A DNA stretch of 64,000 nucleotides from Ruminococcus flavefaciens AE3010 (lineage in GTDB: Bacteria; Bacillota; Clostridia; Oscillospirales; Ruminococcaceae). Shown here piece after piece: positions 43,161-52,416 of this stretch. The stretch lies in contig NZ_JAGT01000001.1 of the NCBI RefSeq assembly GCF_000526795.1, forward strand, positions 2,020,001-2,084,000. Direction: 5' to 3'. Position numbers and translations under genes: made by a program. Numbering within the stretch: the stretch's first letter is position 1; each line of letters opens with the position of its first letter. The notes under the pieces were generated by a model. That model was not told where the DNA came from. It saw nothing but the letters and a program-made list of their open reading frames with translations, and made no database searches.

Positions 43161-45869
43161 TTATTTTACAGATGGGAAGAGGTTTGCTCTCTTGTGGAGG
43201 AGATACTCCTGGATAAAGAGCGCATCATTTGAAGTGATTCCCTCAACAGCTCTGTCAACGTCACCCTGATTGGAGCCAAGCTCTGTAAGGTGGTTCTTGT
43301 CAGTGCCGTTTATGCCGTACTTGTTAGGATTAGCAAGGCTCTGCATGATAATAACAACGTCGGACATATCAACATTTCTGTCGCAGTTAGCGTCACCGTA
43401 GAGGATACCGTCAACAGGTTCGTCGTTTGGACCGCTTGCAGCACCTGCATACTGTGGTAGCTTGCTTACAGAACCCTCAATATATTTTACAAGAATATCA
43501 ACATCTTCTGCTGTAATCTTATCATCGCCCATGGTAGAAACATTTGCGTTCTTTGCCCCCTGTTCTGTAAGTGGATATGCTGCTGGGTCTGCAATATAGT
43601 TTCTAAGAAGGTCAACGTCTTTCTGATTTACAGTGCCGTCCTCATTTACGTCTCCGAAAGCGGTACCGTTAACAACATAAGGCTGTCTGCTATTGATTGT
43701 TGTAGTAGCTGTTGTATCTGCATCAGTAACTGTCGTAGTTGTAGTACTCCCTTTAGAAGTAACTGTTGTTGTAGCTGTTGTAGTAGTTGTAGTAATGGGC
43801 TTTGTAACTGTTGTTGTGGTGGGTCTTGGAGTATCGCTGCCTGTGCCGCCGAGACCGTCAGCCTTTGTGCCGTCGGGCTCTTCGCCGTAGTAAAGCTTGC
43901 CGTTTACGTATACAGGAACATAAGGTGTAACTACGCCGACAGCTGAACCGTCAGTGCCCTTTGCTGTCTTGCCCAGATCCTTAGCGGAGAAGTCGTTTGA
44001 TGAATCCCAGCCGCTGCCGTAGTCGGGCATTACGATAGCAAGAAGTATCTCGCACTGCTGCTGTCCCTCGGAGATAGGAAGAACAACTCGTCCGTCGGGG
44101 AGATTTACCTCGATGTAGTAGATATCGCCGCTGTACTGCTTTGGCTTGGATATCTCAGCTGTCTTGTAGCCCTTTGCAGCGTACATAGCGGACTGGTCGC
44201 GGTCGCAGCGGATAACGAGATCCTCAGGGTTCTTGCCTGCTGCCTTGACCTCGCTGAGGTCCATGTAGTATCTGAATGAGATGTTGTCCTGAACTCTTGC
44301 AGGCCATGCGGAGTGGTTTGTTACCTTGAAGCTGATAGTCTGTCCGCTTGCGTCGCCGCCCTTTGAGAGCACCTCAACGTAGAACTCGGGACCGTCGTGT
44401 ACCTCTGGCTGAGGGAAGCTTGCGTCCTTGGTTCCGCCGTACTTGTCGATCATCTTGCAGAGCATAGCTGTGAAGCCTGCGTTATAGTCTGTAGCGACCT
44501 CGTTATTGATGAAGTCCTGACGGTCGTCGTTGTATGAGCCGTCCTGATTGGGACCTCCTACGAGAGCGCCGTAGAGGATATGTCTTGTCTTATCGGGTAT
44601 CTTCAGATCGTTCTTCCATGAGCCGTGAGCTGTACGATGGTGGGGGTTCTGAGGATACTTGTCGCCGAAGCCTACAACGTAGCTCTGCTTCAGCGGGTTG
44701 TCGCCGAGAGCGTAGTTCACCTGAGCTTCAGCAAATTCTGTGTACTTTGAAGCCTCTGATGTGAGGATAGTATCACCTGCAACAGTTGCAATGAAAGCAG
44801 CTGTATTAGCGTATCTGAGACAGCCCCAGTTGCTGAGCCAGCGGAGACCGCCGTCGATTATCTTAGCCTCGTCGCCGTTTACCCAACGGTCGCAGTGCTT
44901 CTTAACGTGAGCGATAGCGCTGGAGTCATTGGTATTTATAGCGTAGAGGAGCATAGCGCCCTGCATATTGTCGTCCCAGCAGTGAGCCCAGCCGTAAGCA
45001 AGGGTATCGCCCTCGCCCAGCATCTTGCCAAGGTTTGGCATGAAGCTCTTTGCGTCTGCAAGGTAGGCGTCGTCCTTTGTAGCGATGTAGAGCCAGTTTG
45101 CTGCATAGAAGAGCTCGTCGTAGAAGTGGCTTGACTGATAGAAGCCCTGAGCGTCGCTCTTATTGTAAACATCGTCGCTTGGAGATGTCTTTGCTATCTT
45201 GTATATGTTCTCTGCGTGCTTTAAGTAGTCAGCCTTCTTGGAAGCGTCGATGTCGCCGTCCAGAGCTGCCGCACCTGCTGCAAGAGCAGCTGCCATTTCA
45301 CCGAATACAGCGGAGCAGCCCTTTGAAGATTTCAGGCATGCTCTTGCCTCTTCAACGGAGTGACCGTTGTCCTCCATACCGTATTCAAGAAGCTCAACAG
45401 GACCCCACCATGTATGGTCGTGCTTACCGATACCTACCTGATAGATTATCTCTGTGCCCTTATCGCACTCTGCGAGATAATCAAGGACAAATTCGAGGTT
45501 GTTGACGTAGGTCTGCTTGAGACCTGCCTTTTCCACGCCGTCGGGGTACTGATAAAGTCCCCAAGCCAGCATTGAAGCCGAGTAAGACATAGGCAGATTG
45601 AACTTTACGTGGTCACCTGCGTCGTACCAGCCGCCGAGAACGGGGTCGCTCATAGCCGAGTCAGCCTTCCATTCAACTCTGTTCCACTCAGGGAGCGGAC
45701 CTGCCTGCTGTGCCTCATAGAAGAACAGTGACTTATCCAGTGCGTCAGCGTAGTTGAACTTGCCGTCAGCTGCGTTAACTGTTGTCATAACACCTGCGGG
45801 CAGAGCCGAAACGGCGGACGATGCCAGAAGGACGGCGGAAACGATACCGCCTGTCAGTTTTTTTAGCAT
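43161..45869 (-). CDS. GH9 cellulase with CBM3 and two dockerins
   Basis: A 902-residue secreted cellulase. Signal peptide 1-34; GH9 catalytic domain about 36-475 with WYDAGDHVKF (81-90, catalytic Asp pair), HHRTAHGSW (410-418) and NNEVATDYNAGF with the acid Glu at 457; CBM3 (c-type position, typical of processive endoglucanases) about 490-655; Thr-rich linker about 683-725; dockerin 1 about 737-800 (DVNEDGTVNQKD loop); dockerin 2 about 822-895 (DANCDRNVDMSD loop; second half with GITSNDALFIQEYLL). Dockerins bind cohesins of a cellulosome scaffold, which is not in this window. A GAGGAG ribosome site and its own promoter precede it. Confidence 0.96.
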   Translation of the reverse strand: MLKKLTGGIVSAVLLASSAVSALPAGVMTTVNAADGKFNYADALDKSLFFYEAQQAGPLPEWNRVEWKADSAMSDPVLGGWYDAGDHVKFNLPMSYSASMLAWGLYQYPDGVEKAGLKQTYVNNLEFVLDYLAECDKGTEIIYQVGIGKHDHTWWGPVELLEYGMEDNGHSVEEARACLKSSKGCSAVFGEMAAALAAGAAALDGDIDASKKADYLKHAENIYKIAKTSPSDDVYNKSDAQGFYQSSHFYDELFYAANWLYIATKDDAYLADAKSFMPNLGKMLGEGDTLAYGWAHCWDDNMQGAMLLYAINTNDSSAIAHVKKHCDRWVNGDEAKIIDGGLRWLSNWGCLRYANTAAFIATVAGDTILTSEASKYTEFAEAQVNYALGDNPLKQSYVVGFGDKYPQNPHHRTAHGSWKNDLKIPDKTRHILYGALVGGPNQDGSYNDDRQDFINNEVATDYNAGFTAMLCKMIDKYGGTKDASFPQPEVHDGPEFYVEVLSKGGDASGQTISFKVTNHSAWPARVQDNISFRYYMDLSEVKAAGKNPEDLVIRCDRDQSAMYAAKGYKTAEISKPKQYSGDIYYIEVNLPDGRVVLPISEGQQQCEILLAIVMPDYGSGWDSSNDFSAKDLGKTAKGTDGSAVGVVTPYVPVYVNGKLYYGEEPDGTKADGLGGTGSDTPRPTTTTVTKPITTTTTTATTTVTSKGSTTTTTVTDADTTATTTINSRQPYVVNGTAFGDVNEDGTVNQKDVDLLRNYIADPAAYPLTEQGAKNANVSTMGDDKITAEDVDILVKYIEGSVSKLPQYAGAASGPNDEPVDGILYGDANCDRNVDMSDVVIIMQSLANPNKYGINGTDKNHLTELGSNQGDVDRAVEGITSNDALFIQEYLLHKRANLFPSVK

Positions 45870-45896
45870 TGTAAAACTCTCCTCTCATAATATATT

Positions 45897-45913
45897 GCTC
45901 CGCGGAACGGAGC
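45897..45913. other. Leader hairpin of the cellulase mRNA
   Basis: GCTCCG-CGGAA-CGGAGC, a 6-bp GC-rich stem in the 5' untranslated region about 28 bp before the cellulase start. It could stabilise the transcript. Confidence 0.5.
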
Positions 45914-45945
45914 TTCCTCACGAGTATACATAGCTATACAATGTT

Positions 45946-45974
45946 ATTATGCCACAAAACACCGTTAATGTCAA
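45946..45974 (-). promoter_or_regulatory. GH9 cellulase promoter
   Basis: Minus strand TTGACA (45974-45969), 17 bp, CATAAT (45951-45946). It lies in the 116-bp gap after yqfD, so the cellulase is a separate transcription unit. Confidence 0.82.
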
Positions 45975-45985
45975 GGCTTGGAGGT

Positions 45986-47152
45986 TCATTTTATAAAGAT
46001 ATCCCTTTGTTCGCAGATACTTCCCTCCAGTCTGTAGTTAACGGATAGTGTGAGAGTGTCAGCAGACTTTTCCGTGGTCATGCTTCGGCTGAGTATATCC
46101 GTGCCCTCGCCGAGAAAGTTGTTCTCGTAGAGGTAGACGCGCTCCATTAGCTTTGCGGTAAGCTCCTCCTCGGTGTACTCCTTTTCGGTGAGAACTGTTT
46201 CCGAGAGCGTTTTTGTTTTTATTCCGAGAGGCAGCTCATGCCCGAAAATGACTGCGTTTTTCTCTTTTGTCTCCGAGGTACTGCTTTTGTAGCCGCTGTT
46301 CCCGAAATACAAGGGTATATCCAGACTGAAAAGCCGCAGACTGCGCTGAGTGTCGCTCCTGCCTGTGGGAGATATCTCCTCGGAGCGGAACGGTGCGGAG
46401 AAGCTGATATTTTCCTCATAGATACCGCGGATATCTCCCATGGCGTGGTGGATGAAGCTCCTGCCTGCTTCGTTTTCGGCAACTCCGCTGATAAGGATAG
46501 TCCCCTTGGGGACGTAGTCTCCCACGATATGGCAGAGCTGTCCGCTGCGCACAAGCACGGAGCTTATCTCAGCGTCTCGGCTGGCAACTATATTGCAGGG
46601 GACGCGGTCGCGGAGCATTTCGGGGACTTGTCTTACCTCGGTTACCTGCACCACCAAGCGGCTTCCCGTATGGCGTATGCCTGCCCATGCCACGTCATCT
46701 ATCATAAGGCGGAGTCTGTTCTCGCAGTAGGGGATATTTATCCTGCAAATGGGCGTTCCCGCCTTTATGTCAAGCTCATCGAGGGCTGCGAGTATGACCT
46801 CATCGCTGACGGCAGAGTTTCCCTCAATCTCGATAGTCACCACCACCTGTGAAAAGTAAAGAGCAGCTGTAAGCACAAGCAATATGCCGATGATGATGCC
46901 AAGGCGTCGGCGGTAGCGGAACAGCCGTGCAAAAAGGCTGTCGTACTCGGCAGCTTTCAGCTCTATGCCGTATTTCTCGGCTATATCATGGAGCTCCTTT
47001 AAGTCGCGGCGGTATATGTCGCAGTAAAAGACCTCGCTGCGGCAGTACTGTCCGCGGCAGTCTATCCTATGCTGATGTATGGCGTTGATGAACTTATTCA
47101 GCTGCTTCCCCTGTGCGTTTATCCTTATGCTTCTCCTCATTCTCAGGCTCAT
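45986..47152 (-). CDS. yqfD: Sporulation protein YqfD
   Basis: A 388-residue YqfD-family protein: an N-terminal cytoplasmic domain of about 85 residues, a membrane helix (about 88-105), a POTRA-like segment starting VVVTIEIEGNSAVSDEVILAALDELDIKAGTPI (about 107-139), and a long extracytoplasmic C-terminal domain. In Bacillus the gene belongs to the sigma-E regulon and is needed for spore development. GGAG precedes the ATG. It overlaps yqfC by 59 bp. PhoH and YbeY, which often follow, are not here; the cellulase gene takes their place. Confidence 0.92.
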   Translation of the reverse strand: MSLRMRRSIRINAQGKQLNKFINAIHQHRIDCRGQYCRSEVFYCDIYRRDLKELHDIAEKYGIELKAAEYDSLFARLFRYRRRLGIIIGILLVLTAALYFSQVVVTIEIEGNSAVSDEVILAALDELDIKAGTPICRINIPYCENRLRLMIDDVAWAGIRHTGSRLVVQVTEVRQVPEMLRDRVPCNIVASRDAEISSVLVRSGQLCHIVGDYVPKGTILISGVAENEAGRSFIHHAMGDIRGIYEENISFSAPFRSEEISPTGRSDTQRSLRLFSLDIPLYFGNSGYKSSTSETKEKNAVIFGHELPLGIKTKTLSETVLTEKEYTEEELTAKLMERVYLYENNFLGEGTDILSRSMTTEKSADTLTLSVNYRLEGSICEQRDIFIK

Positions 47153-47438
47153 GGCGTCTGCTCCTTTCTGTGAATTCTATATTCTCGATGCAGCCGCGGA
47201 TAACAAGTCCGCCTGTACGGAAGTCGTAGGCTCTCAGACCGTTCCCACGGATATTTATGAAAAGTCCTCCCGACAGCAGCCTCATGAACACCTCGTTGTA
47301 CTCCTCTATTCTCTGGCAGTTGTCAATGATGAGCTCGTTGTTTCCCGATATATGTATGCTCGTATTCAGATAGAGCGTTTCCCGTGTCAGCTCTGCAAGC
47401 CATTCAAACATAAGCTTCACTCCCGTATATTTTTTCAT
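47094..47438 (-). CDS. yqfC: Sporulation protein YqfC (YabP/YqfC family)
   Basis: A small protein of about 114 residues with the YabP/YqfC pattern: NTSIHISGNNELIIDNCQRIEEYNEVFMRL, then GGLFINIRGNGLRAYDFRTGGLVIRGCIENIEF. The C-terminus is charged and overlaps yqfD. The start is uncertain: ATG 47438 or TTG 47444; neither has a good ribosome site, and only about 30 bp separate it from the divergent ylbJ start. A CATATTATT sequence just upstream resembles sigma-E type -10 elements, as would be expected for this gene, but it is not proof. Confidence 0.85.
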   Translation of the reverse strand: MKKYTGVKLMFEWLAELTRETLYLNTSIHISGNNELIIDNCQRIEEYNEVFMRLLSGGLFINIRGNGLRAYDFRTGGLVIRGCIENIEFTERSRRHEPENEEKHKDKRTGEAAE

Positions 47439-47469
47439 TCCCAATAATATGATTTATGGGGTGATGATT

Positions 47470-48585
47470 ATGAAGAAATATGCCGAAAAAGCCATAAAAG
47501 CCGCGAAAATAGCGGCGCTGTCGGCTGCCTTTCTGTACTTTCTTACCGATGTTGGAGCAGCTGCGGAGGCTGTGGAGGAGAGCATACAGCGGTGCATAGA
47601 TATAGTTATACCGTCCCTGTTTGCAATGATGATAGTGTCGTCGCTGATAACGAGGAGCGGTATGCTTACTTGTTTGCCCAAGCGGCTTGAGAAGCTCAGC
47701 AGGCTTGTTTTCGGCATGGAGGGGAGCATTTTTCCCATATTCACATTCGGCATGATAGCAGGCTATCCCGTGGGAGTGAAAATGCTCTGCGGGGAGGTCG
47801 CAGCAGGCAGGCTCACAAAGAAGCGAGCGGAGCTCCTTTCGGGACTGTGCTTCGGAGCAGGTCCTGCATTTATATTCGGCTGCATATCGCGGCAGCTCTA
47901 CTCGTCGCGGAATGCGGGACTGGTAATACTTGTATCTACGGTCTCCGCAAATATTATCCTCGCTCTTATAATGTCGGTGCCGCTGCGCAGGACCGCTGCG
48001 TCAGGCCGCAGCCCCCGCAGTGTGAGCATATCCGCGGATATGCTCACTGACTGCGTATTGCGCAGCGGCAGAGCCATGGGGGATATATGCATTATGATAG
48101 CCGCGTTTGCAGCTGCGAACGCGGCATTCGCCCGAACGGGCGCCACGGCAGCAGCAGGGGAGCTTCTTGGGAAGCTCCCCTGCCTCGACCGCATAAGCGG
48201 CGAGGCAACAGTCGCCGCACTGTTAGATGTGACGAATATCAGCAAATTTCCATGCGGCGACTGGCTGCTGCTGCCTTACATAAGTGCCCTGACCGCATTC
48301 GGCGGAGTATGCGTAATATTCCAGATAGCCGTGCTGACCGCAGGGAAGCTGTCCCTGAAGCCCTTTATAATAATGAGGAGCGCAGCGGCGGTGCTGAGCT
48401 TCTTCATATGCAGGCTCATAATGCCCTTTTTTATGACGGGAGAAGTTACAGAAGTCATGTTGCCGCGGATAAGCAGCGCAGGGAACAGCTCCCCTGTGCC
48501 GTCGGTAATGCTTATAATAATGACAGTTATGCTGATATTGGAATTTGGCGGCAAAAGCAGCTTACAGCACACAAAAAGCTGCTGA
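47470..48585 (+). CDS. ylbJ: Sporulation integral membrane protein YlbJ
   Basis: A 371-residue polytopic membrane protein with nucleoside-recognition/Gate-domain character: IVIPSLFAMMIVSSLI (about 49-64), FGMIAGYPVGVKMLCGEVAAGRLTKKRA and LSGLCFGAGPAFIFG, typical of YlbJ. In Bacillus it is a sigma-E-dependent protein required for cortex formation. The start at 47470 follows GGGGTGATG; an upstream in-frame ATG at 47449 lacks a site. It is divergent from yqfC with almost no spacer. Confidence 0.9.
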   Translation: MKKYAEKAIKAAKIAALSAAFLYFLTDVGAAAEAVEESIQRCIDIVIPSLFAMMIVSSLITRSGMLTCLPKRLEKLSRLVFGMEGSIFPIFTFGMIAGYPVGVKMLCGEVAAGRLTKKRAELLSGLCFGAGPAFIFGCISRQLYSSRNAGLVILVSTVSANIILALIMSVPLRRTAASGRSPRSVSISADMLTDCVLRSGRAMGDICIMIAAFAAANAAFARTGATAAAGELLGKLPCLDRISGEATVAALLDVTNISKFPCGDWLLLPYISALTAFGGVCVIFQIAVLTAGKLSLKPFIIMRSAAAVLSFFICRLIMPFFMTGEVTEVMLPRISSAGNSSPVPSVMLIIMTVMLILEFGGKSSLQHTKSC

Positions 48586-48639
48586 AAGTTGAATTATTTG
48601 TATATAGTGCCAAAAATTGTGAAAGCTTGCAGAAAAGGC

Positions 48640-48667
48640 TTGATTTATTGCAAAAAGGTGGTAAAAT
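48640..48667 (+). promoter_or_regulatory. groESL promoter
   Basis: TTGATT (48640-48645), 16 bp, TAAAAT (48662-48667), immediately upstream of CIRCE. An overlapping TATAAT at 48667-48672 is an alternative -10 with poorer spacing. Confidence 0.65.
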
Positions 48668-48671
48668 ATAA

Positions 48672-48698
48672 TTAGCACTCAAAGATAAAGAGTGCTAA
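48672..48698 (+). promoter_or_regulatory. CIRCE operator (HrcA site)
   Basis: A perfect CIRCE element: TTAGCACTC, nine-base spacer, GAGTGCTAA. HrcA binds it to repress groESL and releases it on heat shock. It lies 38 bp before the groES start. Confidence 0.98.
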
Positions 48699-48723
48699 AC
48701 TTGAATTGCTTATTAATTTTTAG

Positions 48724-50785
<2,062 letters not shown>

Positions 50786-50807
50786 TTAATGCATAATGCA
50801 TAATTAA
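50786..50807. repeat. Short heptamer tract after groEL
   Basis: Directly after the groEL stop codon: (TTAA)TGCATAATGCATAATTA, i.e. TAATGCA, TAATGCA, TAATTAA in 7-base register. The 7-mer TAATGCA also opens element 2 after groES. Confidence 0.5.
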
Positions 50808-50838
50808 AGGCGAACCTGAATCGGGTTCGCCTTTTTTT
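50806..50838 (+). terminator. groEL terminator
   Basis: AAAGGCGAACC, loop of 7, GGTTCGCCTTT, then T. The stem is identical in sequence to the cellulase terminator at 43131-43156. Confidence 0.93.
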
Positions 50839-50840
50839 GT

Positions 50841-50861
50841 GTAGGGAACGGCGTCCTCGAC
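50841..50861. repeat. Short dispersed repeat (GTAGGG...GGCGTCCTCGAC), copy 2
   Basis: The counterpart of 18684-18705, followed by CGTCACGCTGCAAAAA, which also resembles 43114-43131. Confidence 0.6.
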
Positions 50862-50871
50862 GTCACGCTGC

Positions 50872-50904
50872 AAAAAGCTCCGAAGCATAAAGCTTCGGAG
50901 CTTT
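50872..50904 (-). terminator. Terminator of the pspA unit
   Basis: Minus strand AAGCTCCGAAGC, loop TTTAT, GCTTCGGAGCTT, then T: 12 perfect pairs. It lies 11 bp after the small membrane protein's stop codon. Confidence 0.92.
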
Positions 50905-50914
50905 TGTGTATTAT

Positions 50915-51088
50915 TCAGATACCGCAATCCTCATATTCCTTCCATCTCTCATAGTAGAGCTTGTTGCTTCTGCTGCGTAATAGTAAGTATGATGCTGATA
51001 CGAGAACAAGGCATATCGCACCTGTAACAGGCAGCGAATCCCTGAAAGTTCTTTTTGCGGAATATTCTTCTTTATTCTTGCGGCTCAT
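50915..51088 (-). CDS. Small single-pass membrane protein downstream of pspA
   Basis: A 57-residue protein: a basic N-terminus MSRKNKEEYSAKRTF, one hydrophobic helix of about 17 residues (VTGAICLVLVSASYLLL), then a charged tail with YYERWKEYEDCGI. AAAGGA lies 9 nt before the ATG. It starts 24 bp after the pspA stop and ends just before a strong terminator, so it is the second gene of the pspA transcript. The position suggests a membrane partner for PspA, analogous in role to PspB/PspC or LiaI, but no sequence similarity is apparent to me. Confidence 0.72.
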   Translation of the reverse strand: MSRKNKEEYSAKRTFRDSLPVTGAICLVLVSASYLLLRSRSNKLYYERWKEYEDCGI

Positions 51089-51112
51089 ATTGTTTAGTCC
51101 TTTACGTTTATT

Positions 51113-51820
51113 TTATTCTGCGTCCTGAGAAGCAGCTCCGCCGTTCATCTCAGCCATAAGTCTCTGGAGCTCTGCGTCTACCTTGGCGTCAGACTCGATC
51201 TGTGCAAATGAATCTCTGAGGTCATCGCCGCTTCCGCCCGAAAGAGCGTCGCCTGCGATCTCGGAGAATGCGTCAGCCTCAGCTTCCTTGCGCTCGATCT
51301 TATCCTCCATTCTCTGGAAGGTCTCAAAAGACGAGTTGCCTGAGAAGCCGCCCGCAGCCTTAGCCAGATTCTTCTTTGTATCAGCCATCTGTGAACGTGC
51401 GATGAGCATTGCCTGACGGCTCTTAGCCTCTTCAAGCTTTGACTTGAGCACCTCTACCTGATCGCCGATAGCCTCGGTCTGATCTGAGATTGACTCATAC
51501 ATCTCCTTATAATTAGTAACGTCCTCGTCAGCCTTGACCTTTCTTGCGAGAGCCTGCTTAGCCAGATCCTGATCGCCTCTTGCGAGAGCTGCCTTAGCCT
51601 TGGACTCCCAGTCAGCAGATATCTTTTCAGCCTCAAGGTACTTCTTCTCAGCAAGGCGCTCGCTTGCCTTAGCCTTGCCGTAGTTCTGAGTAGCCTTTGT
51701 GAGCTCGGTCTGCATATCGATGATGACCTGCTTGACCATCTTCTCAGGATCTTCTGCTCTGTCGATAAGGTCGTTTACGTTTGACTTGAGAAGGTCACTT
51801 AATCTTGCAAAAATTCCCAT
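51113..51820 (-). CDS. pspA: PspA/IM30 family envelope stress protein
   Basis: A 235-residue, almost entirely helical coiled-coil protein. It starts GIFARLSDLLKSNVNDLIDRAEDPEKMVKQVIIDMQTEL, the diagnostic PspA/IM30/LiaH opening, and has the long heptad-rich middle and a short Ala/Gly-rich end. These proteins form ESCRT-III-like assemblies that protect damaged membranes. AGGAGGATT lies upstream. It has its own perfect promoter, followed by a palindrome at the expected transcription start. Confidence 0.95.
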   Translation of the reverse strand: MGIFARLSDLLKSNVNDLIDRAEDPEKMVKQVIIDMQTELTKATQNYGKAKASERLAEKKYLEAEKISADWESKAKAALARGDQDLAKQALARKVKADEDVTNYKEMYESISDQTEAIGDQVEVLKSKLEEAKSRQAMLIARSQMADTKKNLAKAAGGFSGNSSFETFQRMEDKIERKEAEADAFSEIAGDALSGGSGDDLRDSFAQIESDAKVDAELQRLMAEMNGGAASQDAE

Positions 51821-51867
51821 AATTATAATCCTCCTGTTTCATGTAAGAATGCTTCATGGACACACCC

Positions 51868-51880
51868 CTTGTGTCACAAG
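51868..51880. promoter_or_regulatory. Palindrome at the pspA transcription start (candidate operator)
   Basis: CTTGTG-T-CACAAG, a perfect 13-bp palindrome positioned 4-16 bp downstream of the -10 hexamer, i.e. over the expected start site. This placement is typical of repressor sites; the regulator is unknown. Confidence 0.5.
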
Positions 51881-51883
51881 ACC

Positions 51884-51912
51884 ATTATATGGTATAATGA
51901 TTTACTTGTCAA
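51884..51912 (-). promoter_or_regulatory. pspA promoter
   Basis: Minus strand TTGACA (51912-51907), 17 bp, TATAAT (51889-51884), a perfect consensus match. Confidence 0.93.
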
Positions 51913-52314
51913 TAAAAAGGGTATTGATTTCATCTGATTTTCATTTATCAGCAATATCTGTGAACGCATTATTACAAAATTATTCCCCGTTTTTTTCTTA
52001 TTCGTTAATACCGGGAAATTTTTCAAGGAGATCAGGTAATTATTTCCTTTTATCAAAGGTATGTGCTTCAATGCCTGTCATATCATTTTCAGATATCACG
52101 GAAAGCTGCCCTTTCAAAAAATGATCCCCGACTACTATTTTAACTTGAATTCATTGATTTGTCAATATTTTTTAGTGAAAAAGCTATACAAATAAACTGT
52201 GCAAAATTCTATGCTTCTGTGTACAAAAGCTCTTTTTCAGCGTTAATACGTCGAATTATCAATGTATACTCAGCACAAACCGCTTCAATTAACGCAAAAC
52301 ATTTTACAAATAAT
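51913..52314. other. AT-rich divergent intergenic region, no gene seen
   Basis: About 400 bp between the pspA promoter and the promoter of the GT-C gene. It has frames of 60-140 codons on either strand but none has a ribosome site or protein-like composition. No repeat or structured element was recognised. Confidence 0.55.
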
Positions 52315-52343
52315 TTGACAAAATAATACGGGTATGATATAAT
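52315..52343 (+). promoter_or_regulatory. Promoter of the GT-C glycosyltransferase gene
   Basis: TTGACA (52315-52320), 17 bp, TGA-TATAAT (-10 at 52338-52343), a perfect match with an extended -10. Confidence 0.93.
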
Positions 52344-52416
52344 GTAATGGGTATATGATTCTCATATATCAAATTTGGTTTTTCTGAAAAGGCAATACAT
52401 TCAGAAAGGTAAAAAA

